The translations under genes and the position numbers were made by a program. A stretch of DNA of 64,000 nt from Actinopolyspora alba (GTDB taxonomy: Bacteria; Actinomycetota; Actinomycetes; Mycobacteriales; Pseudonocardiaceae), in contig NZ_FOMZ01000002.1 of the NCBI RefSeq assembly GCF_900112765.1, positions 372,001 through 436,000 of the forward strand. Reading direction: 5' to 3'. This document shows, in pieces, positions 44,809 through 53,158 of the stretch. The notes below the pieces were generated by a model, which was not told the origin of the DNA, ran no database searches, and saw nothing but the letters and a program-made list of their open reading frames with translations. Every line of letters begins with the position of its first letter. Positions within the stretch are counted from its first letter, which is position 1.

Positions 44809-45678
44809 CTGGTCCACGAACCGCTTGGCCAAATCCTTCGGATTGGCCTTGTCCACCGACATCTTCTTGTTCATGCGGGTGAGATCGGCCGTGGTCAGCT
44901 GCTCGGAGACCGTGTTGAGCACCCCGGCCTGCTCATCGTTCAACGCCCCCTGGTGCGCCAGCGGCAGCACGTTCTGCGCGGGGAACATGTTCTTCGGGTC
45001 GTCCAGGGTCACCAGGTTGTCGCTGTCGATCGCGGCCGTGGTGCTGAACAGGTTGGCCACCTGGATACGGCCGTCGTTGAGCGCGTCGACCCGAACGCTG
45101 CCCGCTTCCAGGTTCTTGATGTCGGCGAAGGTGCAGCCGTACACCTCGGAGATGCGCTGCTTCCAGCGCGGTGCCCACTCGGAGGGCGCTCCCAGCACCA
45201 GGTCGCCGCAACGCGATCCCAGATCCGACATGGAACGCAGCCCGGTCTCGGCGGTCTCGCTCGTCACCGTGAGCACATCGGAGTTCTCGGCCGCGGAGTA
45301 GTCCAGCACCCGGAGACTGTCCGGCAACGCTCCCTCGAGCTCCCGGTAGATCTTCTCGGAGCCGGTGGCCGAGGCGTCCTCCTCGAAGTGCCGCAGCAGG
45401 TTGCCCGTGTACTCCGGAACGACCGAGATCTCACCGTCCCGGACCGCGCCGACGTAGACCTCGCGAGCACCGATGCGGCCCTTGGTCGTGACCTCGGCAC
45501 CGGTGCCGCGCAGCGCTTCGGCGTAGACCTCCATCAACAGCTGGCTCTCGCTGAAGTTGGCCGATCCCACGACGATCGGCCCACCGGAGTCGGCACCCGA
45601 CTCGGTGGGATCGGCGCATCCGGAAAGCAGTCCCGTGGCGGCCACCAAGGCGACCACCGGTGCTACCAGCCGCTTCAT
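44797..45678 (-). CDS. Osmoprotectant ABC transporter substrate-binding lipoprotein
   Basis: A 293-residue OpuAC/OpuCC-type binding protein. The signal ends in the lipobox LLSGC and is followed by SANFSESQLLMEVYAEALRG, GEISVVPEYTGNLLRHF and LEAGSVRVDALNDGRIQVAN, all usual in glycine betaine/choline/carnitine-binding lipoproteins. It would sit on the outer membrane face and deliver the solute to the two permeases. ATG 45678 overlaps the upstream permease stop (ATGA). It is the last gene of the four-gene operon. Exact ligand not determined. Confidence 0.9.
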   Translation of the reverse strand: MKRLVAPVVALVAATGLLSGCADPTESGADSGGPIVVGSANFSESQLLMEVYAEALRGTGAEVTTKGRIGAREVYVGAVRDGEISVVPEYTGNLLRHFEEDASATGSEKIYRELEGALPDSLRVLDYSAAENSDVLTVTSETAETGLRSMSDLGSRCGDLVLGAPSEWAPRWKQRISEVYGCTFADIKNLEAGSVRVDALNDGRIQVANLFSTTAAIDSDNLVTLDDPKNMFPAQNVLPLAHQGALNDEQAGVLNTVSEQLTTADLTRMNKKMSVDKANPKDLAKRFVDQLEL

Positions 45679-46373
45679 CGTTGTTTCCTCCTGCCTCGGG
45701 GCCGTGCCCCGGTGTTCGCGGCGGTAAGCGTCACCCCGCGTGGTACGAGCAACCAGGTGAGCCCCGCCAGTGCCAGATCGACCAGCACGGCCAGCAGCGC
45801 GATCAGGATCGCGGCCGAGGCCATCTGGTCGTAGCGCCCGATCGTCTGCCCCTCGATCAGCAACTGCCCCAGACCGCCGAGGCCGACATAAGCCGCGACC
45901 GCCGTGGTAGCCATGACCTGCAACATCGCGTTGCGCACCCCGCCCATCAGCAAGGTGAGGGCGTTGGGGAGCTCCACCTGCCACAACCGCTGCTTCGAGG
46001 TCATGCCCATGCCCTTGGCGGCATCCACCGCCTGCGAAGGAACCGCACGCACCCCGGCGTAGGTGCCGGACAGCACGGCGGGAAAAGCGAGCACCACCAG
46101 CGCGGCCAGCGCGACGCTTCCCCGGAACAACACCGCGAGCCCGGTCACCAGACCGAGCGTGGGCAGGGCGCGCATCGCGTTGCTGAATCCCACGACGAAC
46201 ACCGAGCCTCGACCGGTGTGTCCGATGTAGAGGCCGAGCGGAACCGCGAACAGGGCAGCGGCGCAGACCGCGAACAGGCAGTAGAGCAGGTGCAACCACG
46301 CCTGGCGCAGCACGCCTTCGTCGCCGGTCCAGTTCGACGGGTCGAGCAGCCAGGCCGCTATGTCGGTGATCAC
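45675..46373 (-). CDS. Osmoprotectant ABC transporter permease (second)
   Basis: A 232-residue BPD-type permease with five to six helices and the EAA loop (VDAAKGMGMTSKQRLWQVEL, then PNALTLLMGGVRN). GTG 46373 overlaps the stop of the other permease by four bases. Together with the gene at 46370-47038 it forms the translocation channel of an OpuC/ProU-like importer. It ends with a basic tail GARPRGRRKQR. Confidence 0.9.
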   Translation of the reverse strand: MITDIAAWLLDPSNWTGDEGVLRQAWLHLLYCLFAVCAAALFAVPLGLYIGHTGRGSVFVVGFSNAMRALPTLGLVTGLAVLFRGSVALAALVVLAFPAVLSGTYAGVRAVPSQAVDAAKGMGMTSKQRLWQVELPNALTLLMGGVRNAMLQVMATTAVAAYVGLGGLGQLLIEGQTIGRYDQMASAAILIALLAVLVDLALAGLTWLLVPRGVTLTAANTGARPRGRRKQR

Positions 46374-47038
46374 GAAGCGATCACCGCCCGCCCGGCGCGT
46401 TCCCAGGGAGTCAGCAGTCGGCAGCCGAGCACCAGCAGCAGATCGACCAGCAGCGCCAGCAGCACGGTGAGCACGATTCCGACGGGGATCTGCACCAGGT
46501 CCCGCTCGAAACCGACCATGAACAACCGCCCCAGCCCGCCGGTCCCCACCAGAGCACCCACGCTGACCAGGCTGATGTTGCTCACTGAGGCCACCCGCAC
46601 TCCCGAGGTCAACGCCGGGACCGCCAGCGGCAGCTCCACCGCGAGGAACCGGCGGTGCGGTCGGTAGCCCATCGCGGTGGCCGCGATGGTGACGTGGGTG
46701 GGCACCGCCTCCAGGGCGTCGAGCACCGGGCGCACGAGCAGCGCCGTGGTGTAGAGCGTCAGCGCGATGACGACGTTGAGCGACGAGGTGAAGTCGGTAC
46801 CGATCAGGCTGGGCAACAGCACGAACACCGCGAGTGACGGGATGGTGTAGACGATGCCGGCGGTGCCGAGCAGCGCCGCCCGCGACCAGCCGATCCGTTG
46901 GGCGATCCTGCCCAGCGGCAGCGCCAGCAGCACTCCGGCCAGCAGCGGAACCAGCGAGAGGTAGACGTGTTGGCCGATCTGCTCCAGCAGCACCTCGCGG
47001 TTGGACGGACTGGAGAAGTACCTGAGCAGTTCGTCCAT
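46370..47038 (-). CDS. Osmoprotectant ABC transporter permease (first)
   Basis: A 222-residue BPD-type permease, paralogous to the other one, with LSLVPLLAGVLLALPLGRIA, GIVYTIPSLAVFVLLPSLIG and an EAA-loop equivalent (TIAATAMGYRPHRRFLAVEL, then PLAVPALTSGVRVA). ATG 47038 shares bases with the stop of the ATPase gene (ATGA). The tight overlaps show a single operon. Confidence 0.9.
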   Translation of the reverse strand: MDELLRYFSSPSNREVLLEQIGQHVYLSLVPLLAGVLLALPLGRIAQRIGWSRAALLGTAGIVYTIPSLAVFVLLPSLIGTDFTSSLNVVIALTLYTTALLVRPVLDALEAVPTHVTIAATAMGYRPHRRFLAVELPLAVPALTSGVRVASVSNISLVSVGALVGTGGLGRLFMVGFERDLVQIPVGIVLTVLLALLVDLLLVLGCRLLTPWERAGRAVIAS

Positions 47039-48150
47039 CACTGGACAGCACCCTCGGTGACCGCCGGATGTCGCCGTGATTCCAGGATGTCGAGCACCTG
47101 TCGGGCCGTGACCACACCGAGGTGGACGCCGTCCTCGTCCACGACGACCCCGAGACCGGAGGGAGCCGACAGGGCCGCGTCCAGCGCGCCGCGCAGCGGG
47201 GCACCACTGGTGTGCAGCGACCCACCCGCGATCAGCTGGTCCTCGGTGAGCTGGCCGTGGATGGGGGCTCCCGGCGGGAGCCAGCCGCGTGGCCGGTCGT
47301 GCGGGTCGAGCACCAGCACCCACTCGGCCTGGCTGGGAACATCCGCGCTGGTGTCGCCGATGCGAACGGTGTCCACGGGACCGGGGACGAGCCCGTCCGA
47401 ATCCACGAAGGACAGTCTGCGGTAGCCGCGGTCCCGCCCGACGAACGAGGTCACGAAGTCGTCGGCGGGTTCCGCCAGCAGTTGTTCGGGAGGCGCGTAC
47501 TGCGCGAGGTAACCGCCCTGCCGCAGTACCGCGACGTTCTCGCCGAGCTTGACCGCCTCGTCGATGTCGTGCGTGACGAACAGGACGGTCTTGCCCAGCT
47601 CGCCCTGCAACCGCAGCAGCTCGTCCTGCAGCCCCTCCCGCACCACGGGGTCCACGGCGCTGAACGGTTCGTCCATCAGCAGCACGGGCGGATCGGCGGC
47701 CAGTGCACGGGCGACCCCCACCCGCTGCTGCTGCCCACCGGAAAGCTGGACCGGGTAGCGCTTCCGGAGCTCGGCCGGCAGTCCCACGCGCTCCAGCAGG
47801 CCCTCGGCCCGACGCCGCGCGTCGCGTCTACTGTGTCCGAACAGCCGGGGCACGGTGGCGACGTTGTCCCGAACCGTACGGTGCGGGAACAGTCCCGCCT
47901 GCTGGATCACGTAGCCGATACCCCTGCGCAGCCCGGCCGGGTCGGAGTCGCGAACATCGTCGCCGTCGACCAGCACCGTCCCCGAGGAGGGTTCGATCAT
48001 CCGGTTGACCATCCGCAGCAGTGTGGTCTTGCCACAACCGGAGGGGCCGACCAGCACGGTTATCGTTCCCACCGGAACGGTCAGGCTCAACTCCTGCACG
48101 GCGACCGTGCCGTCGTCGTACTGCTTGCGCACGGACCGGAACTCGATCAC
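47038..48150 (-). CDS. Osmoprotectant ABC transporter ATPase with CBS domains
   Basis: A 370-residue ATPase: Walker A GPSGCGKTT near residue 37, Q-loop YVIQQAGLFPH, signature LSGGQQQRVGVARAL, Walker B PVLLMDEPF and H-loop THDIDE. The C-terminal 110 residues resemble a CBS pair (GVVVDEDGVHLGVVTARQVL), which in OpuA/OpuC-type importers senses ionic strength or nucleotides to gate uptake. Start GTG 48150 follows GGGAGGGGG. First gene of the operon. Uptake of glycine betaine, choline or related compounds for osmotic protection is the expected role. Confidence 0.92.
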   Translation of the reverse strand: MIEFRSVRKQYDDGTVAVQELSLTVPVGTITVLVGPSGCGKTTLLRMVNRMIEPSSGTVLVDGDDVRDSDPAGLRRGIGYVIQQAGLFPHRTVRDNVATVPRLFGHSRRDARRRAEGLLERVGLPAELRKRYPVQLSGGQQQRVGVARALAADPPVLLMDEPFSAVDPVVREGLQDELLRLQGELGKTVLFVTHDIDEAVKLGENVAVLRQGGYLAQYAPPEQLLAEPADDFVTSFVGRDRGYRRLSFVDSDGLVPGPVDTVRIGDTSADVPSQAEWVLVLDPHDRPRGWLPPGAPIHGQLTEDQLIAGGSLHTSGAPLRGALDAALSAPSGLGVVVDEDGVHLGVVTARQVLDILESRRHPAVTEGAVQ

Positions 48151-48435
48151 CGAGCCCCCTCCCGGATCACCGACGGTCACTCGCCGACCGTCGCAAGCCT
48201 CGCCGAGCTTAACCCGATCAGCTGTCTCACGCGATGTAATGAGACTTACGCGTAACCACCACTCCGTTCCGACAGCAGAAGTCACACGAAAGTGCCCTGC
48301 GGAACTCACACCTGTGACACCGACGAACACGTTTCGAGCACGAAGGGCGCCGGGATGTGGGGCGCCCGCTGGTGTGCACAATTGGTTGCGCACCGCCGAA
48401 CCGGACGAGTGCGGACACCGACAGCGGGACGGGAC
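48151..48435. promoter_or_regulatory. Divergent spacer between the osmoprotectant operon and BpsA-like gene
   Basis: A 285-base spacer should hold promoters for both directions. The stretch around 48,230-48,260 (ATGTAATGAGACTTACGCG) is the AT-richest part, but I could not assign -35/-10 boxes with confidence. No gene seen. Confidence 0.3.
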
Positions 48436-49983
48436 ATGAGCACCCAGGTTGAAATCGCCACCGACTCCGCGGGAGTCGAGGCGGTTCGCGAGCGACTCCA
48501 CCACGAAGGCGTGCTCGCACGTCCGCTGCGGCACGTTTTCGCACTGCTGACACGCCGACCGCACACGCTGCCGGAACTGGTACGCCTTTGCCGCACACCG
48601 CGCAGAACGGTGGAGGAACTGCTTCGGCTGGCGGGCGAGGACGTCGAGCGAGGACCGGACGGCTACCGGCTGCGGGACTCGGCTCACCAGCTCTACCGGG
48701 AACGGGTCCTGTTCGGCGAGCACGAGGCCCCACGGGAGGACGAGGAGGTCGAGCGGCTCCTCGGCGAGTTCATCGCCACCGGCCCGGCGCCCTGCGCCGC
48801 GCTGGACCACGTGACGGCCACCCCCGAGACCGCGGTGCGTCGCGCCGCGTGGCTGCGCGACAACTACGACCTCCACCGGGCTCACCTGCTGCTGCTCGGC
48901 GATCACGACCTGACCTCGCTGGCGAGCTGCCTGCTGGTACCGGAGCTGCGGGTCACCGTGGTCGACCTCGACGAGCGGATCCTCGCCCACATCGACGGAA
49001 TCGCGGCCGAACACCGGCTTCCGGTGCACACCGTGCACGCGGACCTGCGGTTCGGACTACCGACGGCGTTGGTGGACGGCTTCGAGCTGGTCTTCAGCGA
49101 CCCGCCCTACACCCCCGAGGGGATGGGGCTGTTCACCGCACGGGCCGCGGAGGCCATGGCCGACGGCAACAGCAGACTGCTGCTGGCCTACGGCTTCAGC
49201 CCGCGCACACCGGCGCTGGGACACAAGGTGCAGCAGGAACTGCTGCGGCTGGGCATGGTGTTCGAGAACATCGTCGCCGATTTCAACGAGTACCACGGGG
49301 CCGAGGCCATCGGGAGCACGAGCGCGCTGTACGTGTGCCTGCCCACCGCGAAAGCCCACAAGTCGACGGGTGAGCGGCAGGCGATCTACACTCACGGCCC
49401 GCAATCGCTGGAAAGCGGCGAGGAAGCTCCCGGCACCGATTTCCTGCGAGCGCTCGGTGGGGCCGTCGGCAGCGAGGTGGGGGAACTGCGTTCGCCCGGC
49501 TGGCAACGTCCGCTGCGGACCGGTGGAGCGGTCCCGGTTTTCGACCTCCGCGCCGATCCCGGACCGTGGTTGCTGCGGATGCTGCTCGCCTGCAACGCCG
49601 ACCGGGCCGGTTTCCTCGTGCCGAACCGGCATCCCGACATCACCAGCGAGCACGCGCAGAACTCACTGTCGCACGTGGTGGGAGCCAAGTATTCGCTGCG
49701 CTTCCAACGCGGCAAACCGGACGCCAACCACGCGGTCGTGGTCGCGGAACGCCGGAAGCAGGGCGGCGGGATCGCCGGGTACCTCTCGCACCGGGCACAC
49801 GGCAAGATCGGCAACGTCTGGCGCGAGGCTCTGATCGCGAACTCCGAGGCCCCGCTGACCAAACGGGCGGCGAAGGCCCACGTCGAAGCGCTCGTGGCCG
49901 ACAGCACCGATCTGGGGTTGCGGCTGATCGACCTCCCCCGCCACCGGCTGAGCACGTTGCTGCACACCGAAGCCGACTCGTGA
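48436..49983 (+). CDS. BpsA-like branched-chain polyamine synthase with long C-terminal extension
   Basis: A 515-residue protein. Residues about 15-75 look like a winged helix (LPELVRLCRTPRRTVEELL). The middle (about 110-305) matches N4-bis(aminopropyl)spermidine synthase (BpsA): LLLGDHDLTSLASCLL, VTVVDLDERILAHI and the aminopropyl-transfer motif SDPPYTPEGMG near residue 222. Archaeal and thermophile enzymes are only about 350 residues. The last 200 residues here (from about 310, with FDLRADPGPWLLRMLLACNA and GAKYSLRFQRGKPDANHAVV) are additional and I do not recognise them. Substrate may be a polyamine or another amine; activity unproven. Start ATG 48436, divergent from the osmoprotectant operon. 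Confidence 0.7.
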   Translation: MSTQVEIATDSAGVEAVRERLHHEGVLARPLRHVFALLTRRPHTLPELVRLCRTPRRTVEELLRLAGEDVERGPDGYRLRDSAHQLYRERVLFGEHEAPREDEEVERLLGEFIATGPAPCAALDHVTATPETAVRRAAWLRDNYDLHRAHLLLLGDHDLTSLASCLLVPELRVTVVDLDERILAHIDGIAAEHRLPVHTVHADLRFGLPTALVDGFELVFSDPPYTPEGMGLFTARAAEAMADGNSRLLLAYGFSPRTPALGHKVQQELLRLGMVFENIVADFNEYHGAEAIGSTSALYVCLPTAKAHKSTGERQAIYTHGPQSLESGEEAPGTDFLRALGGAVGSEVGELRSPGWQRPLRTGGAVPVFDLRADPGPWLLRMLLACNADRAGFLVPNRHPDITSEHAQNSLSHVVGAKYSLRFQRGKPDANHAVVVAERRKQGGGIAGYLSHRAHGKIGNVWREALIANSEAPLTKRAAKAHVEALVADSTDLGLRLIDLPRHRLSTLLHTEADS

Positions 49984-50010
49984 GCCGGCACCGCGCGGCG
50001 CCGAGGCGGA

Positions 50011-50031
50011 CGTCGATTTCTCGCGAAATCG
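50011..50031 (+). repeat. Dispersed palindromic repeat, copy 6
   Basis: CGTCGATTTCTCGCGAAATC-G followed by CCGCGCC, the same downstream flank as copy 2. It lies 28 bases after the BpsA-like gene. Confidence 0.8.
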
Positions 50032-50137
50032 CCGCGCCATCGACGCAGGCCGAACTCCTACCACCTTCGCAGCAGGACCGACCGCGGGTTCTCCGGTGCG
50101 GTTCCCGCGAGGACGGCCCCGACGTCGTGTAGGTCGC

Positions 50138-50193
50138 TACCCGATGTCGGGGCACTCGCAGCGAGAGCCGTGCCGGAGGTTCCGCCAAGTCAC
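50138..50193 (+). repeat. Second dispersed repeat, copy 4
   Basis: Contains CTACCCGATGTCGGGG, then GCGAGAGCCGTGCCGG and GGTTCCGCCAAGTCACC. It is the fullest direct-orientation copy and matches the inverted one at 23745-23802. With palindromic copy 6 it occupies the 239-base gap between two converging genes. Confidence 0.7.
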
Positions 50194-50222
50194 CACCCGC
50201 GACAACCAAGCTGCGGAATCCA

Positions 50223-52682
50223 CTAATTCGGCCCGCGTGCGGCGATGAGGGAACCTCCGGCGAGCATGGCGTGGAACTCGGCGGCGGGAACCGGCGGCGA
50301 GAAGAACCAGCCCTGGTGCTTGAGCACTCCCGCCCCGAGCAGGGTGTCGAACTGCTGCGCGTTCTCGACCCCCTCGGCGATGCAGGAACGCCCCATGGCG
50401 TTGGCCATGTCCACGACGGCCTTGGCCACCGCGAAGTCGCTGTTGTCGGAGTGGATGTCGGCCACGAACCGGCGGTCGACCTTGATGATCTGCGCGGGTA
50501 GTTCCTTGAGCCGCGCCAACGACGAGAAGCCGGTGCCGAAGTCGTCCACGGCGAACCTCGCACCCCGATCGACCAGTTCCGTCATGGCCGCCCGAGCACG
50601 CGAGGGCAGATCGACCAGGGAACTCTCCACCAGTTCCAGTACCACTCTGTCCCAGGAGATACCCGCCTGGTTCACGCAGTCGGTGACGTAGTCGACGAAA
50701 TCGTGATCGCCGGGAACCATCCCGGCCAGATTCACCGCCACCGACACCGCCGTCGCGCCGGATCCGGGCCACTCCGCCGCCTCGCGCAGCGAGGTGCGCA
50801 GCACCCAGCGGTCGATGTCGCGCATCAGTCCGCCCTGATCGGCGACCGGCAGGAAGGTCCCGGGGGAAAGCAGGCCACGTTCCTGGTGCGGCCACCGCAG
50901 CAGGGCCTCGGCGCTGACGATGCTTCCGTGCCGATCCACCACCGGCTGGTAGTACAGCGTCAGTTGGTCGTGGTGCAGCGCCTCCCGCAGCTGCCCCTCC
51001 AAGTGGAGCTGGCTGTCCGCCGAAGCCATCAGCGACGGCCCGGCCAACGACACCCTGCCGGGGCCACCCCGCTTGGCCTCGAACATCGCGGCGTCGGCGA
51101 AGCGGAGCAGATCGGCACCGTCGTTGGTCCCGTCCGGTACGGAGGCACCGATGGAGGCCGATACCCGAACCAGCTGGCCGCGTACCGGAACGGCGGTTCG
51201 CAACAGACCGGAGACCCTGGTGGCCAGCGAGTCGGTACCCCCCACCTCGTGGACGTCGGAACAGATGACCACGAACTCGTCACCGGAAATACGAGCGGCG
51301 ACACAGCCGTCGGGCAGCCCGCCCTCCAGCCGCCGGGCCAGTGCCACGAGCAGGTCGTCCCCCGCGTCGTGGCCGAGCGAGTCGTTGATCCGCTTGAAGT
51401 TGTCGATGTCGCAGAACAACACCGCGATGCGATCGGGGTCGCCCTCCGCGAGCATGTTGCCCAGCATTTCCTTGACCGCGGCCCGGTTGGGCAGTCCGGT
51501 CAGCTCGTCGTGGGTGGCCTGGAACCGCAGGGCCTCCGCGTTGCGGCGACGTTCGGTGACGTCCTGGAAGACCACCAGCCAGGACTTCGTGCCGTCGTCG
51601 CGCACCGACAACGAACTGTGCAGCTCGCAGTAGACCGGTCGACCGTCGGAGCGGGCCAGCATCCGCTGCAGCGGTTCGTCGCGCCGACCGTTCGAGGCGT
51701 GCCGCAGCTCGGTTCCGCCGAGGCCGCCCCCGGGGTCGTCGGGATGCGTTATCCCGCTGACCGTATTACCCCGCAGCTCCTGCAACCGGTAGCCGAGCAG
51801 GTCGCACATCGCGTCGTTGGCGTCGATCAACCGCTCGGTCTCGTCGAACAGCCCGATGCCGACCGGGACGACGCTCACCAGGTCGGTGAATCGCTGGCTG
51901 GAGCGTTCCATGCGGGTGACGGCGGTGCGCTGCTCGGTCACGTCCTGGGCGGTCCCGACCAGCAGCGGGCGGTCGGCGACGTCGGTTATCACTGCTCCGT
52001 GACAGAGCAGAATCCGCATCTCCCCGTCCGGACGGATATAGCGGTACTCGATCTCGAGCGGAATGTGGTTCTCGATCAACTCCTGCCAACAGCGGTCGAC
52101 CCGCGGGCTGTCCTCCGGATGAATGTGATCGAGGTAGTACTCGTACGTGGTCTCGGTACCGGGAGGGGTACCGGTGATCTCCAGCAGCGTTTCGGACAAC
52201 CGGAGGGTGTTGGTGTGCGGGTTCCCCTCCCAGGTGCCCAGTCCGGCCACGCGCTGCGCGTTCTGCAATTTGCGGCGTTCGTTGGCCAGCGTCCGTGCGG
52301 TGGGGGTCATCAGGTCGGAGACGTCGACGAGCAGCGTGACCGTCAACTTCGGGTTTCCGCGATTCTGCCAGCTCAGGACGCGGAACCAGATGTCCTGGGC
52401 ACGATCGCTCGGCTTGGCGAACTCCCCCTCGACGGTCAGCAACTCGTTCAGGGAGCGCCCCGGCAGAGCACCACCGGAGTTCGCTCCCAGCAGCGTGGCG
52501 GCCTGATCGGTGGCGCGGATGATCGTCCCGGACGGACTGCTCAACAGTGCGGGTGCATCGGGCAACGGCTCCACCGCCGCGTCGAGATCGGCGGTCACAC
52601 CGGGACCGACCGGCTGGTACGTCTCCGGGGGATGTGGTTTCCCCCGTCCCGCTCGCCGGTCCTGTCTGCTGCGTTCGGTCAC
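50223..52682 (-). CDS. PAS-GGDEF-EAL cyclic-di-GMP signalling protein
   Basis: An 819-residue cytoplasmic protein. N-terminal PAS-like regions (about 35-360; one with THTNTLRLSETLLEITG, one with FDETERLIDANDAMCDLLGY) precede a GGDEF domain whose signature is SGDEF (near residue 466) with HDELTGLPNRAAV. An EAL domain follows, with EALLRWPHQERG, LELVESS, DDFGTGFSSL and IKVDRRFV. All main EAL catalytic residues seem present, so phosphodiesterase activity is likely; SGDEF may still permit cyclase activity. GTG 52682 is chosen for its GGAGG seven bases upstream. No transmembrane segment, so the PAS domains should sense an internal signal. Confidence 0.92.
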   Translation of the reverse strand: MTERSRQDRRAGRGKPHPPETYQPVGPGVTADLDAAVEPLPDAPALLSSPSGTIIRATDQAATLLGANSGGALPGRSLNELLTVEGEFAKPSDRAQDIWFRVLSWQNRGNPKLTVTLLVDVSDLMTPTARTLANERRKLQNAQRVAGLGTWEGNPHTNTLRLSETLLEITGTPPGTETTYEYYLDHIHPEDSPRVDRCWQELIENHIPLEIEYRYIRPDGEMRILLCHGAVITDVADRPLLVGTAQDVTEQRTAVTRMERSSQRFTDLVSVVPVGIGLFDETERLIDANDAMCDLLGYRLQELRGNTVSGITHPDDPGGGLGGTELRHASNGRRDEPLQRMLARSDGRPVYCELHSSLSVRDDGTKSWLVVFQDVTERRRNAEALRFQATHDELTGLPNRAAVKEMLGNMLAEGDPDRIAVLFCDIDNFKRINDSLGHDAGDDLLVALARRLEGGLPDGCVAARISGDEFVVICSDVHEVGGTDSLATRVSGLLRTAVPVRGQLVRVSASIGASVPDGTNDGADLLRFADAAMFEAKRGGPGRVSLAGPSLMASADSQLHLEGQLREALHHDQLTLYYQPVVDRHGSIVSAEALLRWPHQERGLLSPGTFLPVADQGGLMRDIDRWVLRTSLREAAEWPGSGATAVSVAVNLAGMVPGDHDFVDYVTDCVNQAGISWDRVVLELVESSLVDLPSRARAAMTELVDRGARFAVDDFGTGFSSLARLKELPAQIIKVDRRFVADIHSDNSDFAVAKAVVDMANAMGRSCIAEGVENAQQFDTLLGAGVLKHQGWFFSPPVPAAEFHAMLAGGSLIAARGPN

Positions 52683-53158
52683 GGACCAACCTCCGCATCG
52701 CCACTGCGTTCGCGCTACGCCCCCGACCGGCCGATCGTTCAATAGTGGCATGGACCACAACTGACAATTCCAACCATACCGGCGTTCGGGTGAAAAGCTA
52801 AGCCGCGACGTCACCGTTACGGCTGACTCTCCTCAAGCTGAGACGTGGAGCCGTCGATAACGTGACGCGCTGTCGAACAAATCACACAGTGACGTTCGGA
52901 ACCGGAAGCGTACACGGGTCGGGTGTCACCGGGTCTCCGCCGACCCGCACGGCCGCTCGACGCGTCTCCCAGCCGGTCATGGCGAACGACTCGGGGCCGG
53001 TCGACGACGAGCCCTGTCGTCGACCGGCCCCGTCTTCTCGTGCGGTTCCGGTTCGGCTGCCACCACGGAACCAACCGGCCGGGTAGTCCCGCCCCGCGAG
53101 GAATCCGACTGACGCGCCGGGAAGACGCGACTCGTGCCCCGAGAGGCGAATACGCTGT
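52683..53158. other. 476-base intergenic region
   Basis: The stretch between the cyclic-di-GMP gene start and the malic enzyme stop contains no supported gene. Apart from the hairpin at 52993-53031, it has an AT-rich part near 52,740-52,790 that should carry the promoter of the leftward GGDEF-EAL gene. Confidence 0.4.
52993..53031. terminator. Very strong 16-bp perfect hairpin
   Basis: GGGGCCGGTCGACGAC and GTCGTCGACCGGCCCC form a perfect 16-bp stem with a seven-base loop. It lies 128 bases after the end of the leftward malic enzyme gene, where it can act as a terminator. The T-richer flank (GTCTTCT) is on the plus strand, where no gene precedes it. Confidence 0.65.

Noticed and set aside
52820-53030. 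tRNA or SRP RNA before the strong hairpin
   Set aside because: No TpsiC/acceptor pairing and no SRP core (GGAA-type loop in the right stem) could be traced.
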